Source: CAZOBJ01 sp964577825
GTDB lineage: Bacteria; Planctomycetota; SZUA-567; JAFGNG01
Direction: 5' to 3'
DNA: 25,817 nt
Assembly (NCBI GenBank): GCA_964577825.1
Contig: CAZOBJ010000037.1
Coordinates: 1 to 25,817 of the forward strand
Program-made: the position numbers and the translations under genes
In this document: piece after piece, positions 15,699 through 23,031 of the stretch
Layout: each line of letters opens with the position of its first letter
How positions within the stretch are numbered: position 1 is the first letter of the stretch
Notes under the pieces: generated by a model
What the model was told of the DNA's origin: nothing
The model's database searches: none
The model's input: the letters and a program-made list of their open reading frames with translations, nothing else

Positions 15699-17318
15699 AT
15701 GGGATGGCGCTCGGTCTTGTTTCTCTCTCTCGTCGTAGTCTGGCGTGCTTGCGCCCTAGCGGTTGAGGTCCCCGCGACGCTTCGGGTCGGTATTTATCAG
15801 AACGAGCCGAAGATCTTCGTGGACTCCGGGGGGCGCCCCGCCGGCTTTCACGTCGACGTCCTCGAACAGATCGTCGCGGCCGAAGGTTGGCAGATTGCCT
15901 ACATTCCAGGGTCGTGGGCCCAATGCCTTGAGCGGCTCGAACAAGGCGAAATCGACCTCATGCCGGACGTCGCGTATTCGCAGAAGCGCGACGAACGCTT
16001 TGACTTCAACAGCGAGACCGTTCTGTTCAATTGGGCGCGTTTATACGCAAGCACGGGCGTTGCAATCCGAGACATTTTTGATCTGGACCGGAAGAAGGTC
16101 GCTGTGGTCGCTGGCGATATCTCGTACGCGGAGCTCAGGTCCACGGTGGATCGCTTCGGCGTAACCTGCACGTTTGTGGAAACCCAGAGCTTCGAGCAGG
16201 TCTTCAAACGAATCGATGCGGGCGAGGTCCATGTCGGCCTCATCAGCCGGCTATTCGGCCTCGAACACGAACACGAGTACGCGGTCGATAGGACCTTCAT
16301 GGTGGTTTGTCCCGTGCGGCTGCACTTCGCTACGGCCAAGGGGCGATACCCCGAGGTGCTGGCGGCCATAGACAAGCACTTGGCAGACCTCAAGGCAGAC
16401 AAGGACTCCCCGTACTATGAGGCCATGAACCGGTGGATTCACAGCGCCGGGCGCAAGCGCATCCCGAGGTGGGCCAAGTATGCAGCGGCGAGCGTGCTGG
16501 GGCTGGCCATGGCCTTGGGGCTGCTCAGCCTTGTCCTGCGCAGCCAGGTGCGGGCGCGTACCGCGGACCTGAGCGCGGCCAATGAAGAGCTGCAAAGACA
16601 CAGGGATCATCTGGAGGAATTGGTCGAGGATCGGACGGCCGAACTGGCGGCAGCGAACAAGGAGCTCGAATCGTTCGCCTATTCCGTGTCTCACGACCTG
16701 CGAGCGCCTCTCCGCGCGATCGATGGATTCAGCGATGCCCTACTTGAGGACCACGGTGCCGATTTGGACGAGACAGGCACGGACTACCTTCGCCGTGTAC
16801 GAGCCGCGTGCGAGCGGATGAGACGCATGGTCGAGGACATGCTCGTGCTTTCGCGCGCGACCAAGGGCATGCTGCACCGCGAAGACATAGACCTGTCCGC
16901 AATGGCCGAGGAGATCGGGGTAGAGCTGCGCGAGGCCTTCCCCGGGCGCAATGTTGTCTTGAGGGTGCAACCCGGCATACACGCACACGCTGACCCGCGG
17001 TTCGTGCGCGTGTTGCTCCAGAATCTACTCGGCAACGCTTGGAAGTTCACCGCGCAAGAGCCCGCTCCTCGCGTGGAGGTCGGCTGCGCGCAGGAGCAGA
17101 GCAAGGACGTGTTTTTCGTGCGCGACAACGGCATAGGGTTCGATATGCGCTACTCGGACGAGATGTTCGGCGCGTTCCGTCGGCTCGACAACGCGGCCCA
17201 ACGCCCGGGAAGCGGTATCGGCCTCGCGACCGTGCAGCGCATTGTACACAGGCACGGCGGGCGTATTTGGGCCGAAGGCCGACCCGGCGAGGGTGCCACG
17301 TTCTACTTCACCATCTAG
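15699..17318 (+). CDS. Sensor histidine kinase with periplasmic solute-binding domain
   Basis: 539 residues. Signal/anchor segment at 1-21, then a family-3 solute-binding domain (about 26-250) starting LRVGIYQNEPKIFVD and holding the typical PAGFHVDVLEQI and GEIDLMPDVAYS strands. One transmembrane helix (about 261-281) follows, then a coiled linker (285-325), a HisKA domain with phospho-acceptor His332 in SVSHDLRAPLRA, and a HATPase domain: N box QNLLGNAWKF (441-450), G1 DNGIG (476-480), G2 GSGIGLA (504-510). It should sense a small solute outside the membrane and autophosphorylate inside. No receiver domain is fused and no response regulator lies nearby, so its partner is elsewhere. Base composition is somewhat less GC-rich than the neighbours. 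It converges on the PepSY-like gene, with 13 bases between the stops. Confidence 0.94.
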   Translation: MGWRSVLFLSLVVVWRACALAVEVPATLRVGIYQNEPKIFVDSGGRPAGFHVDVLEQIVAAEGWQIAYIPGSWAQCLERLEQGEIDLMPDVAYSQKRDERFDFNSETVLFNWARLYASTGVAIRDIFDLDRKKVAVVAGDISYAELRSTVDRFGVTCTFVETQSFEQVFKRIDAGEVHVGLISRLFGLEHEHEYAVDRTFMVVCPVRLHFATAKGRYPEVLAAIDKHLADLKADKDSPYYEAMNRWIHSAGRKRIPRWAKYAAASVLGLAMALGLLSLVLRSQVRARTADLSAANEELQRHRDHLEELVEDRTAELAAANKELESFAYSVSHDLRAPLRAIDGFSDALLEDHGADLDETGTDYLRRVRAACERMRRMVEDMLVLSRATKGMLHREDIDLSAMAEEIGVELREAFPGRNVVLRVQPGIHAHADPRFVRVLLQNLLGNAWKFTAQEPAPRVEVGCAQEQSKDVFFVRDNGIGFDMRYSDEMFGAFRRLDNAAQRPGSGIGLATVQRIVHRHGGRIWAEGRPGEGATFYFTI

Positions 17319-17331
17319 CCGATCCGCTGCC

Positions 17332-17904
17332 TCAGTCGTCGTCTTCTTCGTCCGCGTCGTCCTCCTCCGGCTCGAGCTTGCGCAGCAGCCATACGTCGGC
17401 GGGGTCGATGGCCACCTTCTTCTCGTGCGCGTTGCCGTTGGACAGGCACTTCACTTCATAGAAGCCGACCGGCTTCTCCAGCGGGACGAAGCTGCCCTCC
17501 TTGCCCTGGCCGATGCGCACGTGCTTCTCGACGCGCTTGATTTTCGCCGCACCCACCGCCGCGCGGATGCGGTCCTGGTGCGGTTCGGGCAGGTTCTCGA
17601 ACTTGACGCGGCCTTCGATCTCGCCGACGCTGCCGTCCGGCGCGACCTCGACCTCGAACCGGTCCTCGCCGCGGCGCAGGTTCACCTCGTAGTACAGGAC
17701 GTCGGTCTCTCGCTCGCGGCCGGCGCTGTGGATCAGCGCGCCCGGGAACCTGTCCCGCATGGTCTGCACGACCGGGGCGGGCAGCTTCCGGGCCCACGCC
17801 GCGTCGCGCGCCCGGGCCTCCTTCTCACCGCCCGCTTGCGCGATGGGCGCGGCGAGCATGCCCGCGACCGCCACTGCAATGGCTGCGCACACGAACCGTC
17901 GCAT
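17332..17904 (-). CDS. Exported PepSY-like protein with acidic C-terminus
   Basis: 190 residues from the ATG at 17904, with GAGGAGGGAG upstream; the much longer upstream frame is not supported. Signal peptide (MRRFVCAAIAVAVAGMLAAP, cleavage near AQA). The body resembles the PepSY-like (DUF2874) fold: LPAPVVQTMRDRFPGA, the strand LYYEVNLRRGEDRFEVEVAPDGSV, then a second half beginning LPEPHQDRIRAAV. The last 13 residues are almost all Asp/Glu. Such proteins are periplasmic and thought to be peptide- or inhibitor-binding; the acidic tail may bind cations. Its promoter is not clear in the 152-base gap before it. Confidence 0.75.
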   Translation of the reverse strand: MRRFVCAAIAVAVAGMLAAPIAQAGGEKEARARDAAWARKLPAPVVQTMRDRFPGALIHSAGRERETDVLYYEVNLRRGEDRFEVEVAPDGSVGEIEGRVKFENLPEPHQDRIRAAVGAAKIKRVEKHVRIGQGKEGSFVPLEKPVGFYEVKCLSNGNAHEKKVAIDPADVWLLRKLEPEEDDADEEDDD

Positions 17905-18056
17905 GGCGCTCCCTCCTCGAATGCCGCTCGAACGAGACTCGGCTCCTGCCGCGCGTCCGGTCCCTGGGCGGCATGGCTCGCGTAAGGTTTCCGCAACTCC
18001 CATCAGACAGACCAGGGCTTCGGGCTTCGCATCTTCGCGCCGCGTCGGGCCGCCGC

Positions 18057-18530
18057 CTACCTCGGCGGCGCGGCCGACGCACCGAGGCGCGCCCGGTCCT
18101 GTGCCGCGAACAGGTCCTTCACCGAGTCCTTCATGAGCAGCACGATCGTGAGCACGCCCAGGACCGTGCCCAGGGGCATGAACAAGCACTCCACGCCCGC
18201 GACGACGAGACAGAAGAGGTGGTTTCGGCGCCGCGCCAGCGACCGGCCCGCTGCGAGCACCAGAGCGGCAAGCGCCAGGCCGAGCAGGATGAACACGGAG
18301 AAGAATGCTACCAGAAACCATCCCACGAAGGCAGGAGGAGGTTCCTGACCATTCTCCACCAGGTGTGGAGCGAAGAGGAACACCAGTACGAACACGAGCT
18401 GGACGATCGGGACCAGCGCGAACAACGCGACAAGGCCGCCCACCACGTAGTGGAACACCGCGAGCAGCCGGAGCAGGTATTCGTCTTGGCTCCTGTCGCG
18501 CTCGGTTGCAGGCGAGTTCGGGTCTGCCAT
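18057..18530 (-). CDS. Four-helix integral membrane protein, unknown function
   Basis: 157 residues from the ATG at 18530, the first start with a ribosome site (GAGGG at about 7 bases); an in-frame ATG at 18641 would overlap the promoter region and encodes unlikely residues. A short acidic/polar N-terminus (MADPNSPATERDRSQDEYLLRLLAVFH) is followed by about four hydrophobic helices: YVVGGLVALFALVPIVQLV, WFLVAFFSVFILLGLALAAL, a shorter one around HLFCLVVAGVECLFM, and LGTVLGVLTIVLLM. The C-terminus is cytoplasmic-looking (KDSVKDLFAAQDRAR). The layout is common among small hypothetical membrane proteins of PVC bacteria. No function can be proposed. Confidence 0.75.
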   Translation of the reverse strand: MADPNSPATERDRSQDEYLLRLLAVFHYVVGGLVALFALVPIVQLVFVLVFLFAPHLVENGQEPPPAFVGWFLVAFFSVFILLGLALAALVLAAGRSLARRRNHLFCLVVAGVECLFMPLGTVLGVLTIVLLMKDSVKDLFAAQDRARLGASAAPPR

Positions 18531-18632
18531 ACCGTGCCCTCGCCGGACAGAGGCCCTGTTGTGCAACCCCGTGTGGCGCGGGCTGCAGCTCCATGTCAAC
18601 GTCAACCGAAGCTTGACGCCGGTGCCTGAATC

Positions 18633-18665
18633 ACTATACACCGCGCCCGGCGGGTTGTCGACAAC
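18633..18665 (-). promoter_or_regulatory. Promoter with a palindromic operator overlapping the -35 box
   Basis: Read leftward: TCGACA at 18661-18656, 17-base spacer, TATAGT at 18638-18633, about 100 bases before the membrane-protein start at 18530. The -35 box lies inside the perfect 12-base palindrome GTTGTCGACAAC (18654-18665), a natural place for a dimeric repressor. A rightward promoter-like pair overlaps the same -10 bases: TTGACG at 18613-18618 and TATACA at 18635-18640 with a 16-base gap. That pair points into the antisense of the sulfatase gene, where no rightward gene exists. Confidence 0.5.
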
Positions 18666-18686
18666 GAACGCGCCCCTTTCGCGCGG

Positions 18687-20114
18687 CTACGGACGCGCGT
18701 CGGCCATCGTGCCGCCCCCGAGCAGGAATTGGTTGGAGTACGGGTACCAGTGCTTCTGGCGCGCGACCCGGGGCGTGGCCGCCAGGCGCTCGGCGTGCTT
18801 GTCCGGCTCCCAGAAGGCGTGCACCTGCGCGCGCAGGGCGTCGGCGACCTCGCGCAGGCGCGGCTCGGCGGCGAGGTTGCGCCACTCGCCGGGGTCCTGG
18901 GCCAGGTCGTAGAGCTCCTCGGCGCCGTCCAGATACAGCGCGTACTTCCACTGCTCCGTGCGCATCATGCATCCGGCCGCCGTGGGCTCACCCAGGAACG
19001 CGCTCTCGCAGAAGATCCGGTCTCGAGCAAGGGGACCGGTCCCCTGCAACACGGGCATCAGGCTCGCGCCCTCGCACGCGTCCGGCACGGGCGCGCCCGC
19101 GGCCTCGCACAAGGTGGGGAAGAGGTCGATGAGCCCGGTCAGGTCGCCGACGCGCCGGCCGCCCGGGAACCGAGACGGACACCGCACGATCAACGGCACC
19201 CGCGCCGAGGCGTCGAAGAAGAGCGTCTTGTTCCACGCGCCCTTCGCCCCGCCCAGGTCGCCGTGGTCGGAGGTGTAGATCACGATCGTGTTCTCGGCCA
19301 GGCCCAGGTACTCGAGCACCTGGAGGATCCGGCCGATCGCGTTGTCGATCCACTCCACGCACCCGTAGTAGGCGGCCAGATACCGCAAGGCCTCCTGCTC
19401 GGTGCACCGGGAGCCCTCGATGGCCTTGCGCACAAAGGGCACGGCGCGCTCGGCATACCCTTCGGGAACCTGAGGTGCGGGCACGCGGCCCTCGTAATGC
19501 GAGAAGTAGCGCGCCTGGCACCGCACCGGAAAGTGCGGCTTGTCGAATCCCACGGTCAGGAAGAAGGGCTCGTCCCCGCGCAGGCCGACATGCGTCTGGA
19601 GCCACTTCGCGGCCTCCGACACGCAAATCTCGGTCTGGGTGAGGGGCAGGGGAATGCCGCTCGGGCCCGCATTGCCCACGAGCGACCCGAGCCCCGAGCC
19701 CACCCCGTCCGCGGGCCGCCGGGGGTCGGGCTGGTGCGCCTGGCCGAACAGGTCGCCGTACGGACGCTCCTGGTACCCGTGGAACTGGTCGCCGTTGAAG
19801 TGCGCCTTGCCGATCTGGCAGGTGCGGTACCCGTGGTCCGCGAGCCGGTGGGGGATCGTGCAGCAACCCGGCTCCAGCATGTCGCTGTTCGTGTAGATGC
19901 CGATGGACCGCGAGTAGCGGCCCGTGAGAAACGACGACCGGCTGGGCACGCACAGGGGGTTCTGGCAGTAGGCCCGATCGAAGAGAACGCCTTCGTCGGC
20001 CAGGCGGTCCAGGTTTGGGGTGCGGACAAGGCCGTTCTCGGCTCGGCCCAGGACCCCGGGGTTGTGCTGGTCGGAGAGCAGGAACAGGATGTTCGGTCGG
20101 TCTGTCATGTTCAT
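18687..20114 (-). CDS. Arylsulfatase-type sulfatase (family S1)
   Basis: 475 residues, normal length. N-terminal metal-binding strand RPNILFLLSDQHNP with Asp15/Gln16. The formylglycine-forming signature is CVPSR at 55-59 inside LCVPSRSSFLTGRYS, so Cys55 should be converted to formylglycine by a maturase that is not in this window. The second metal site is YTSDHGDLGG, and a C-terminal TGLIDLFPTLCEAAG segment is also typical. No signal peptide is visible, so it may be cytoplasmic or the start may be mis-set; the ATG at 20114 has GGAGAG six bases upstream and ATG 20108 is an alternative. Acts on sulfate esters, probably of a carbohydrate. Begins 35 bases after the end of the other sulfatase gene, so they are co-transcribed. 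Confidence 0.94.
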   Translation of the reverse strand: MNMTDRPNILFLLSDQHNPGVLGRAENGLVRTPNLDRLADEGVLFDRAYCQNPLCVPSRSSFLTGRYSRSIGIYTNSDMLEPGCCTIPHRLADHGYRTCQIGKAHFNGDQFHGYQERPYGDLFGQAHQPDPRRPADGVGSGLGSLVGNAGPSGIPLPLTQTEICVSEAAKWLQTHVGLRGDEPFFLTVGFDKPHFPVRCQARYFSHYEGRVPAPQVPEGYAERAVPFVRKAIEGSRCTEQEALRYLAAYYGCVEWIDNAIGRILQVLEYLGLAENTIVIYTSDHGDLGGAKGAWNKTLFFDASARVPLIVRCPSRFPGGRRVGDLTGLIDLFPTLCEAAGAPVPDACEGASLMPVLQGTGPLARDRIFCESAFLGEPTAAGCMMRTEQWKYALYLDGAEELYDLAQDPGEWRNLAAEPRLREVADALRAQVHAFWEPDKHAERLAATPRVARQKHWYPYSNQFLLGGGTMADARP

Positions 20115-20149
20115 GAGGCTCTCCGCGCAATCACGTCAAACGGCCAAAA

Positions 20150-21667
20150 TCAATCGCGCGTCCATACGCGCGCGGCATCGAACGGCGGCGCATAGTCCCA
20201 GGATGCGGGTTCGCCCTGACGCATGGCCGCGCGCAGGAGCCCCCGCTCGGCCAGGCTGCGGTCCACGTCCTCCGCAATGCCCTCGGGGTCCAGGCGCGCC
20301 AGAAGCGCACGGTGCAACTCTGACTGCACGCGCTCGATCCCCGGACGACCGGCAAGGTCCGTATGCTCATCCGGGTCATTGTCCAGGTTGAAAAGGTGTG
20401 CGCCATGCCCGGCGATGTACACGTATTTGTACGCGCCCTTGCGCACCATGAAGCAAGGCGCCCGGATGCCCCCTTCGGTGTGGTATTCGCTGAGGGCTAC
20501 GCGCTCGGGATCCGCGTCTGAATCTCCTCGGAGCAGGGGAAGCAGACTGCGCCCGTCCACGTACTGGGGCGCTGGTGCCCCCGTGAGCTCGGTCAGGGTG
20601 GGGAACACGTCGAGCAGACTGACCGGATCCGGAATGCGCGCGCCGCCCGGCCACCGGTGCGGGTAGCGCGCCAACAGGGGGACGCGCGCAGACCACTCGT
20701 AGAAGAGGCGCTTCTCGATCATGCGGCGCCTGCCCAGCATGTCACCGTGGTCCGAGGCGAACAGGACCGCGGTGCGCTGCGCCATGCCCAGCCGGTCGAG
20801 CTCGTCCAGAAGCTCGCCCACCTTCGCGTCCACGTAGCTGACCATGCCGTAGTAGGCCCGGTACAGCCGGCGCATAGCGCGGGCGTCCGCCAGCACCTCG
20901 TAGGGCACTCCCTGGAACTCGGCGAGCCACGCCTCCATGTCCGTGGCCGGGTGTGACGCCTCGGTCTCGGCCTCGGGGATATCGAACGTGGCGCCCTCGT
21001 ACAGGTCCCAGAACGCCTGGGGCGCGAGGTAGGGCGGGTGCGGATGCGTGTAGCTCACGACCAGACAAAACGGCCTGGGCTTCCGGTCGCGCGGGCGCGA
21101 CCGCGCTCCGCGTCCCGTGGCGTGGTGTCGCAGGAACTCGAGTGCGCGGAACTGCACCTCCTCGTCATAGGCGAGCTGCGCGCTCCACGCGCACGGCCCG
21201 GCGCGTTCGATGGCATGCGCTTTTCCATGAGGCTTGCGCGCCTCGGGGTCGCCGGGTGCGGACGGCGTCCACGAGAAGTCGGACGGATAGATGTCCGTGG
21301 TCAGCCGCCGCTCGAACCCGTGGAGCTGGTCCGGACCGATCAGGTGCAGCTTGCCGGAGGCGATCACCTCGTATCCGGCGAGACGGAGGTGATGCGGCCA
21401 GCAGGGCACGTCCGCGGGCAAGATCGCCGCATTGTCGTACGTGCGGGTGCGGCTTGCGTACCGGCCCGAGAGCAGGCCGGCCCGTGCGGGCGCGCACAGC
21501 GGGCAAGGAGAATAGGCCGCCTCGAAGGTAACGCCTTCGCGACCGAGCCGGTCGAGTGCGCTGGTACGGACGACCGGGTGGCCGTAGGGCCCGGTCAGCG
21601 CGGCCGTGAGCTGGTCTGCCAGCACGATCAGGATGTTCGGCCGCTCGTCAGTGCGCGCCGTGGTCAT
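20150..21667 (-). CDS. Choline-sulfatase-like sulfatase
   Basis: 505 residues. Starts RPNILIVLADQLTAALTG with Asp18/Gln19. The formylglycine motif is CAPAR at 58-62, with Ala in place of the usual Ser. Strong likeness to choline sulfatase (BetC) is seen at SGKLHLIGPDQLHGFERRL (103-121), TTDIYPSDFSWTP (123-135), and at the C-terminus, where AMRQGEPASWDYAPPFDAAR matches the choline-sulfatase C-terminal extension. LFASDHGDMLG is the second metal site. I am confident of the family and fairly sure of the BetC-like subgroup; true substrate may be another small or sugar sulfate. No signal peptide. The ATG at 21667 follows GAGGA. A diverged second copy of the first 65 bases of this gene and its leader occurs at 22802-22895. 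Confidence 0.92.
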   Translation of the reverse strand: MTTARTDERPNILIVLADQLTAALTGPYGHPVVRTSALDRLGREGVTFEAAYSPCPLCAPARAGLLSGRYASRTRTYDNAAILPADVPCWPHHLRLAGYEVIASGKLHLIGPDQLHGFERRLTTDIYPSDFSWTPSAPGDPEARKPHGKAHAIERAGPCAWSAQLAYDEEVQFRALEFLRHHATGRGARSRPRDRKPRPFCLVVSYTHPHPPYLAPQAFWDLYEGATFDIPEAETEASHPATDMEAWLAEFQGVPYEVLADARAMRRLYRAYYGMVSYVDAKVGELLDELDRLGMAQRTAVLFASDHGDMLGRRRMIEKRLFYEWSARVPLLARYPHRWPGGARIPDPVSLLDVFPTLTELTGAPAPQYVDGRSLLPLLRGDSDADPERVALSEYHTEGGIRAPCFMVRKGAYKYVYIAGHGAHLFNLDNDPDEHTDLAGRPGIERVQSELHRALLARLDPEGIAEDVDRSLAERGLLRAAMRQGEPASWDYAPPFDAARVWTRD

Positions 21668-21697
21668 GAGCAGGTCCTCTGGAAGGGGAGTGGAGCT
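21605..21697. repeat. Duplicated sulfatase start and leader, intact copy
   Basis: The first codons of the choline-sulfatase-like gene plus about 30 bases of its leader. Matches 22802-22895 over about 93 bases; the leader part (from the ATG outwards) is nearly identical, about 33 of 36 bases. Both copies have the same orientation, so this is a direct duplication separated by the PHP-domain gene. Confidence 0.75.
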
Positions 21698-21839
21698 CCG
21701 CTTCGTCGTTCGCAGAGCATCCTTTAGGGTCGCGAAGCTGGCGCCTGTCCCTGGTCAGGCCCGCCCAGGCCCTTGCCGTGCTCTGGAACGGGCAGCGGGC
21801 GACGTTCGGGTTCCGGGTCTCATTCCCTCGTTGAACTGC

Positions 21840-21853
21840 CGCGCTCGAGCGCG
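21840..21853. other. Perfect 14-base GC palindrome between PHP gene and sulfatase
   Basis: CGCGCTCGAGCGCG forms a perfect inverted repeat 43 bases after the PHP-domain stop, in a 229-base gap before the sulfatase start. It could fold as a hairpin in RNA, but no T-tract follows, so it is not a standard intrinsic terminator. Just beyond the PHP stop, leftward reading gives GAACCAAGCGTTGGGGGCG, which shares the GAACCAA...GTTGGG elements of the 63-base repeats at 23718 and 24794. Apart from the duplicated leader at 21668-21697, the rest of the gap shows nothing I can name. Confidence 0.4.
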
Positions 21854-21896
21854 CGGTTGCCGCATCGCCCCCAACGCTTGGTTCGATACCGATTGT

Positions 21897-22700
21897 TCAT
21901 TCAGTAGCGGGGAAGGCACCTCGCAAAGGTTGACACTTGGGCCGCCAGATGCGACTCGGGGGCAGGTTCAGTTGCTCCGCCACCTGCCACGCCGCCCGAA
22001 TGTCCTTCAGGCGGCCGATGTCGTGCGCGTCGGAGCCGAGCGAGAAACAGCACCCCTCTGCGGCGACAATCGAAAGGAACTCGATGTAGTCTTTGACATG
22101 CCGTTCGCTGGCGGCCGGGTTCGTAAGATTGGCCCCGGCGTTGATCTCAATGGCTGTGCCCGTCTCTCTGGCGGTCTGGCCAAGTTCGCGAGCGTAGCTT
22201 TCCGGGACGGCTTGAAGGGAATCGACCCAGTCCCATCCCTTGGTGTCGAATTCCACCTTGTCGAACCAGTAAGGATGCACCAGAACATCGACCAGAGGGT
22301 CGCGGCACGTTTTCAGGTGATGGCGATGCTGAATATCCATCATCTTCTTCAGATCGTAAGCCTCAAGATACGTCCTGTGGATGCCACCGATGGCGAACTG
22401 GAACCCATATTCTTCCTTGACCTCGGGGCTGAAGGCGAAGTCGTCGTCCATTCCAAGGAAATTCAGCTCGACGCCAAAGTATACGGGCGTCTTCGTCTCC
22501 AATGCATCAATGTCTTCCCTGATCGGCACATGCAAATCGAGCGTGTCCAGGGTGTGCAGGTGGTCTGTTATTGCCAGTGCCGTTACGCCACACCGTTCGC
22601 ATTCGTTCACGATGGCAGCAACCTCCATCGTCCCGTTTGCGCACCCCAAGTACTTGGTATGAATATGGAAGTCCCAGCGCTTGTCGTCCATTGCCCCCAT
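21897..22700 (-). CDS. PHP-domain metal-dependent phosphoesterase (histidinol-phosphatase-like)
   Basis: 267 residues. All PHP-type metal-site motifs are present: HxH at His12/His14 (DFHIHTKY), TDH with Asp46/His47, Glu78 in FGVELN, His108 in GGIHRTY, His142 in VLVHPYWF, and Asp224/His226 in SDAHDIG. This is a complete active site of a trinuclear-metal phosphoesterase of the histidinol-phosphatase/PHP class, but the physiological substrate is unknown; a biosynthetic histidinol phosphatase would be unusual here because no his genes are near. The ATG at 22700 has GAAAGGA upstream; ATG 22691 is an alternative. Base composition is visibly richer in A/T than the flanking sulfatases, suggesting transfer. 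It sits between the two copies of the duplicated sulfatase leader. Confidence 0.9.
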   Translation of the reverse strand: MGAMDDKRWDFHIHTKYLGCANGTMEVAAIVNECERCGVTALAITDHLHTLDTLDLHVPIREDIDALETKTPVYFGVELNFLGMDDDFAFSPEVKEEYGFQFAIGGIHRTYLEAYDLKKMMDIQHRHHLKTCRDPLVDVLVHPYWFDKVEFDTKGWDWVDSLQAVPESYARELGQTARETGTAIEINAGANLTNPAASERHVKDYIEFLSIVAAEGCCFSLGSDAHDIGRLKDIRAAWQVAEQLNLPPSRIWRPKCQPLRGAFPATE

Positions 22701-22721
22701 TGTTCCATCCTTTCCTGCTGG

Positions 22722-22866
22722 CTAACTGCTAGGAGCCTCTAACAGCACGGGCCTGCGAGTTTTCGCCGGCAGATCCGGAGCGCGCGTCCGCGCGCCCTTG
22801 GGGGTGCGCTGGTCATAGACCAGGAACAGGGCGTTCGGTCGGTCGTCACCGCGCGGCTGCGGTCAT
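22722..22866 (-). pseudogene. Frameshifted, truncated N-terminal remnant of a sulfatase
   Basis: Reading leftward from the ATG at 22866 (AAAGGA-type leader) gives MTAAAR and then a stop. Shifting one frame gives DDRPNALFLVYDQRTP, plainly a sulfatase N-terminus (compare DERPNILIVLADQLTA of the intact gene). A decayed version of the TPNLDRLA-EGVLF block then appears as TRAPDLPAKTRRPVLLEA, before a stop at 22722. The formylglycine motif and everything after it are missing. Together with 22896-23031, where I see no gene, this explains the 331-base gap between the PHP and Nmad2 genes. Confidence 0.72.
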
Positions 22867-22895
22867 GGGCAGGTCCTTTGGAAGTGGAGTGGAGC
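22802..22895. repeat. Duplicated sulfatase start and leader, decayed copy
   Basis: Second copy of the segment at 21605-21697. The shared string around the start, GGTCATGGGCAGGTCC on the plus strand (GGTCATGAGCAGGTCC in the other copy), and the GGAG-TGGAGC leader are conserved, while the coding part has diverged and lost frame. Confidence 0.75.
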
Positions 22896-23031
22896 CTCGG
22901 CCCGAGGGCGGAGGCGCCGGGCGACGACTTGGTGGAAATCAAGGCGTCGGAATCCGGGCAAACGCCCCATGGACGCCATCCAAGCGTTCGGCAAGACTGT
23001 GCGCATGGAAGACTAGCTGAACAGGTTAGCT

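Noticed and set aside
18729..20195. Rightward 488-codon open frame across the sulfatase gene
   Set aside because: Mirror frame of a motif-complete sulfatase; no ribosome site and no recognisable domain.
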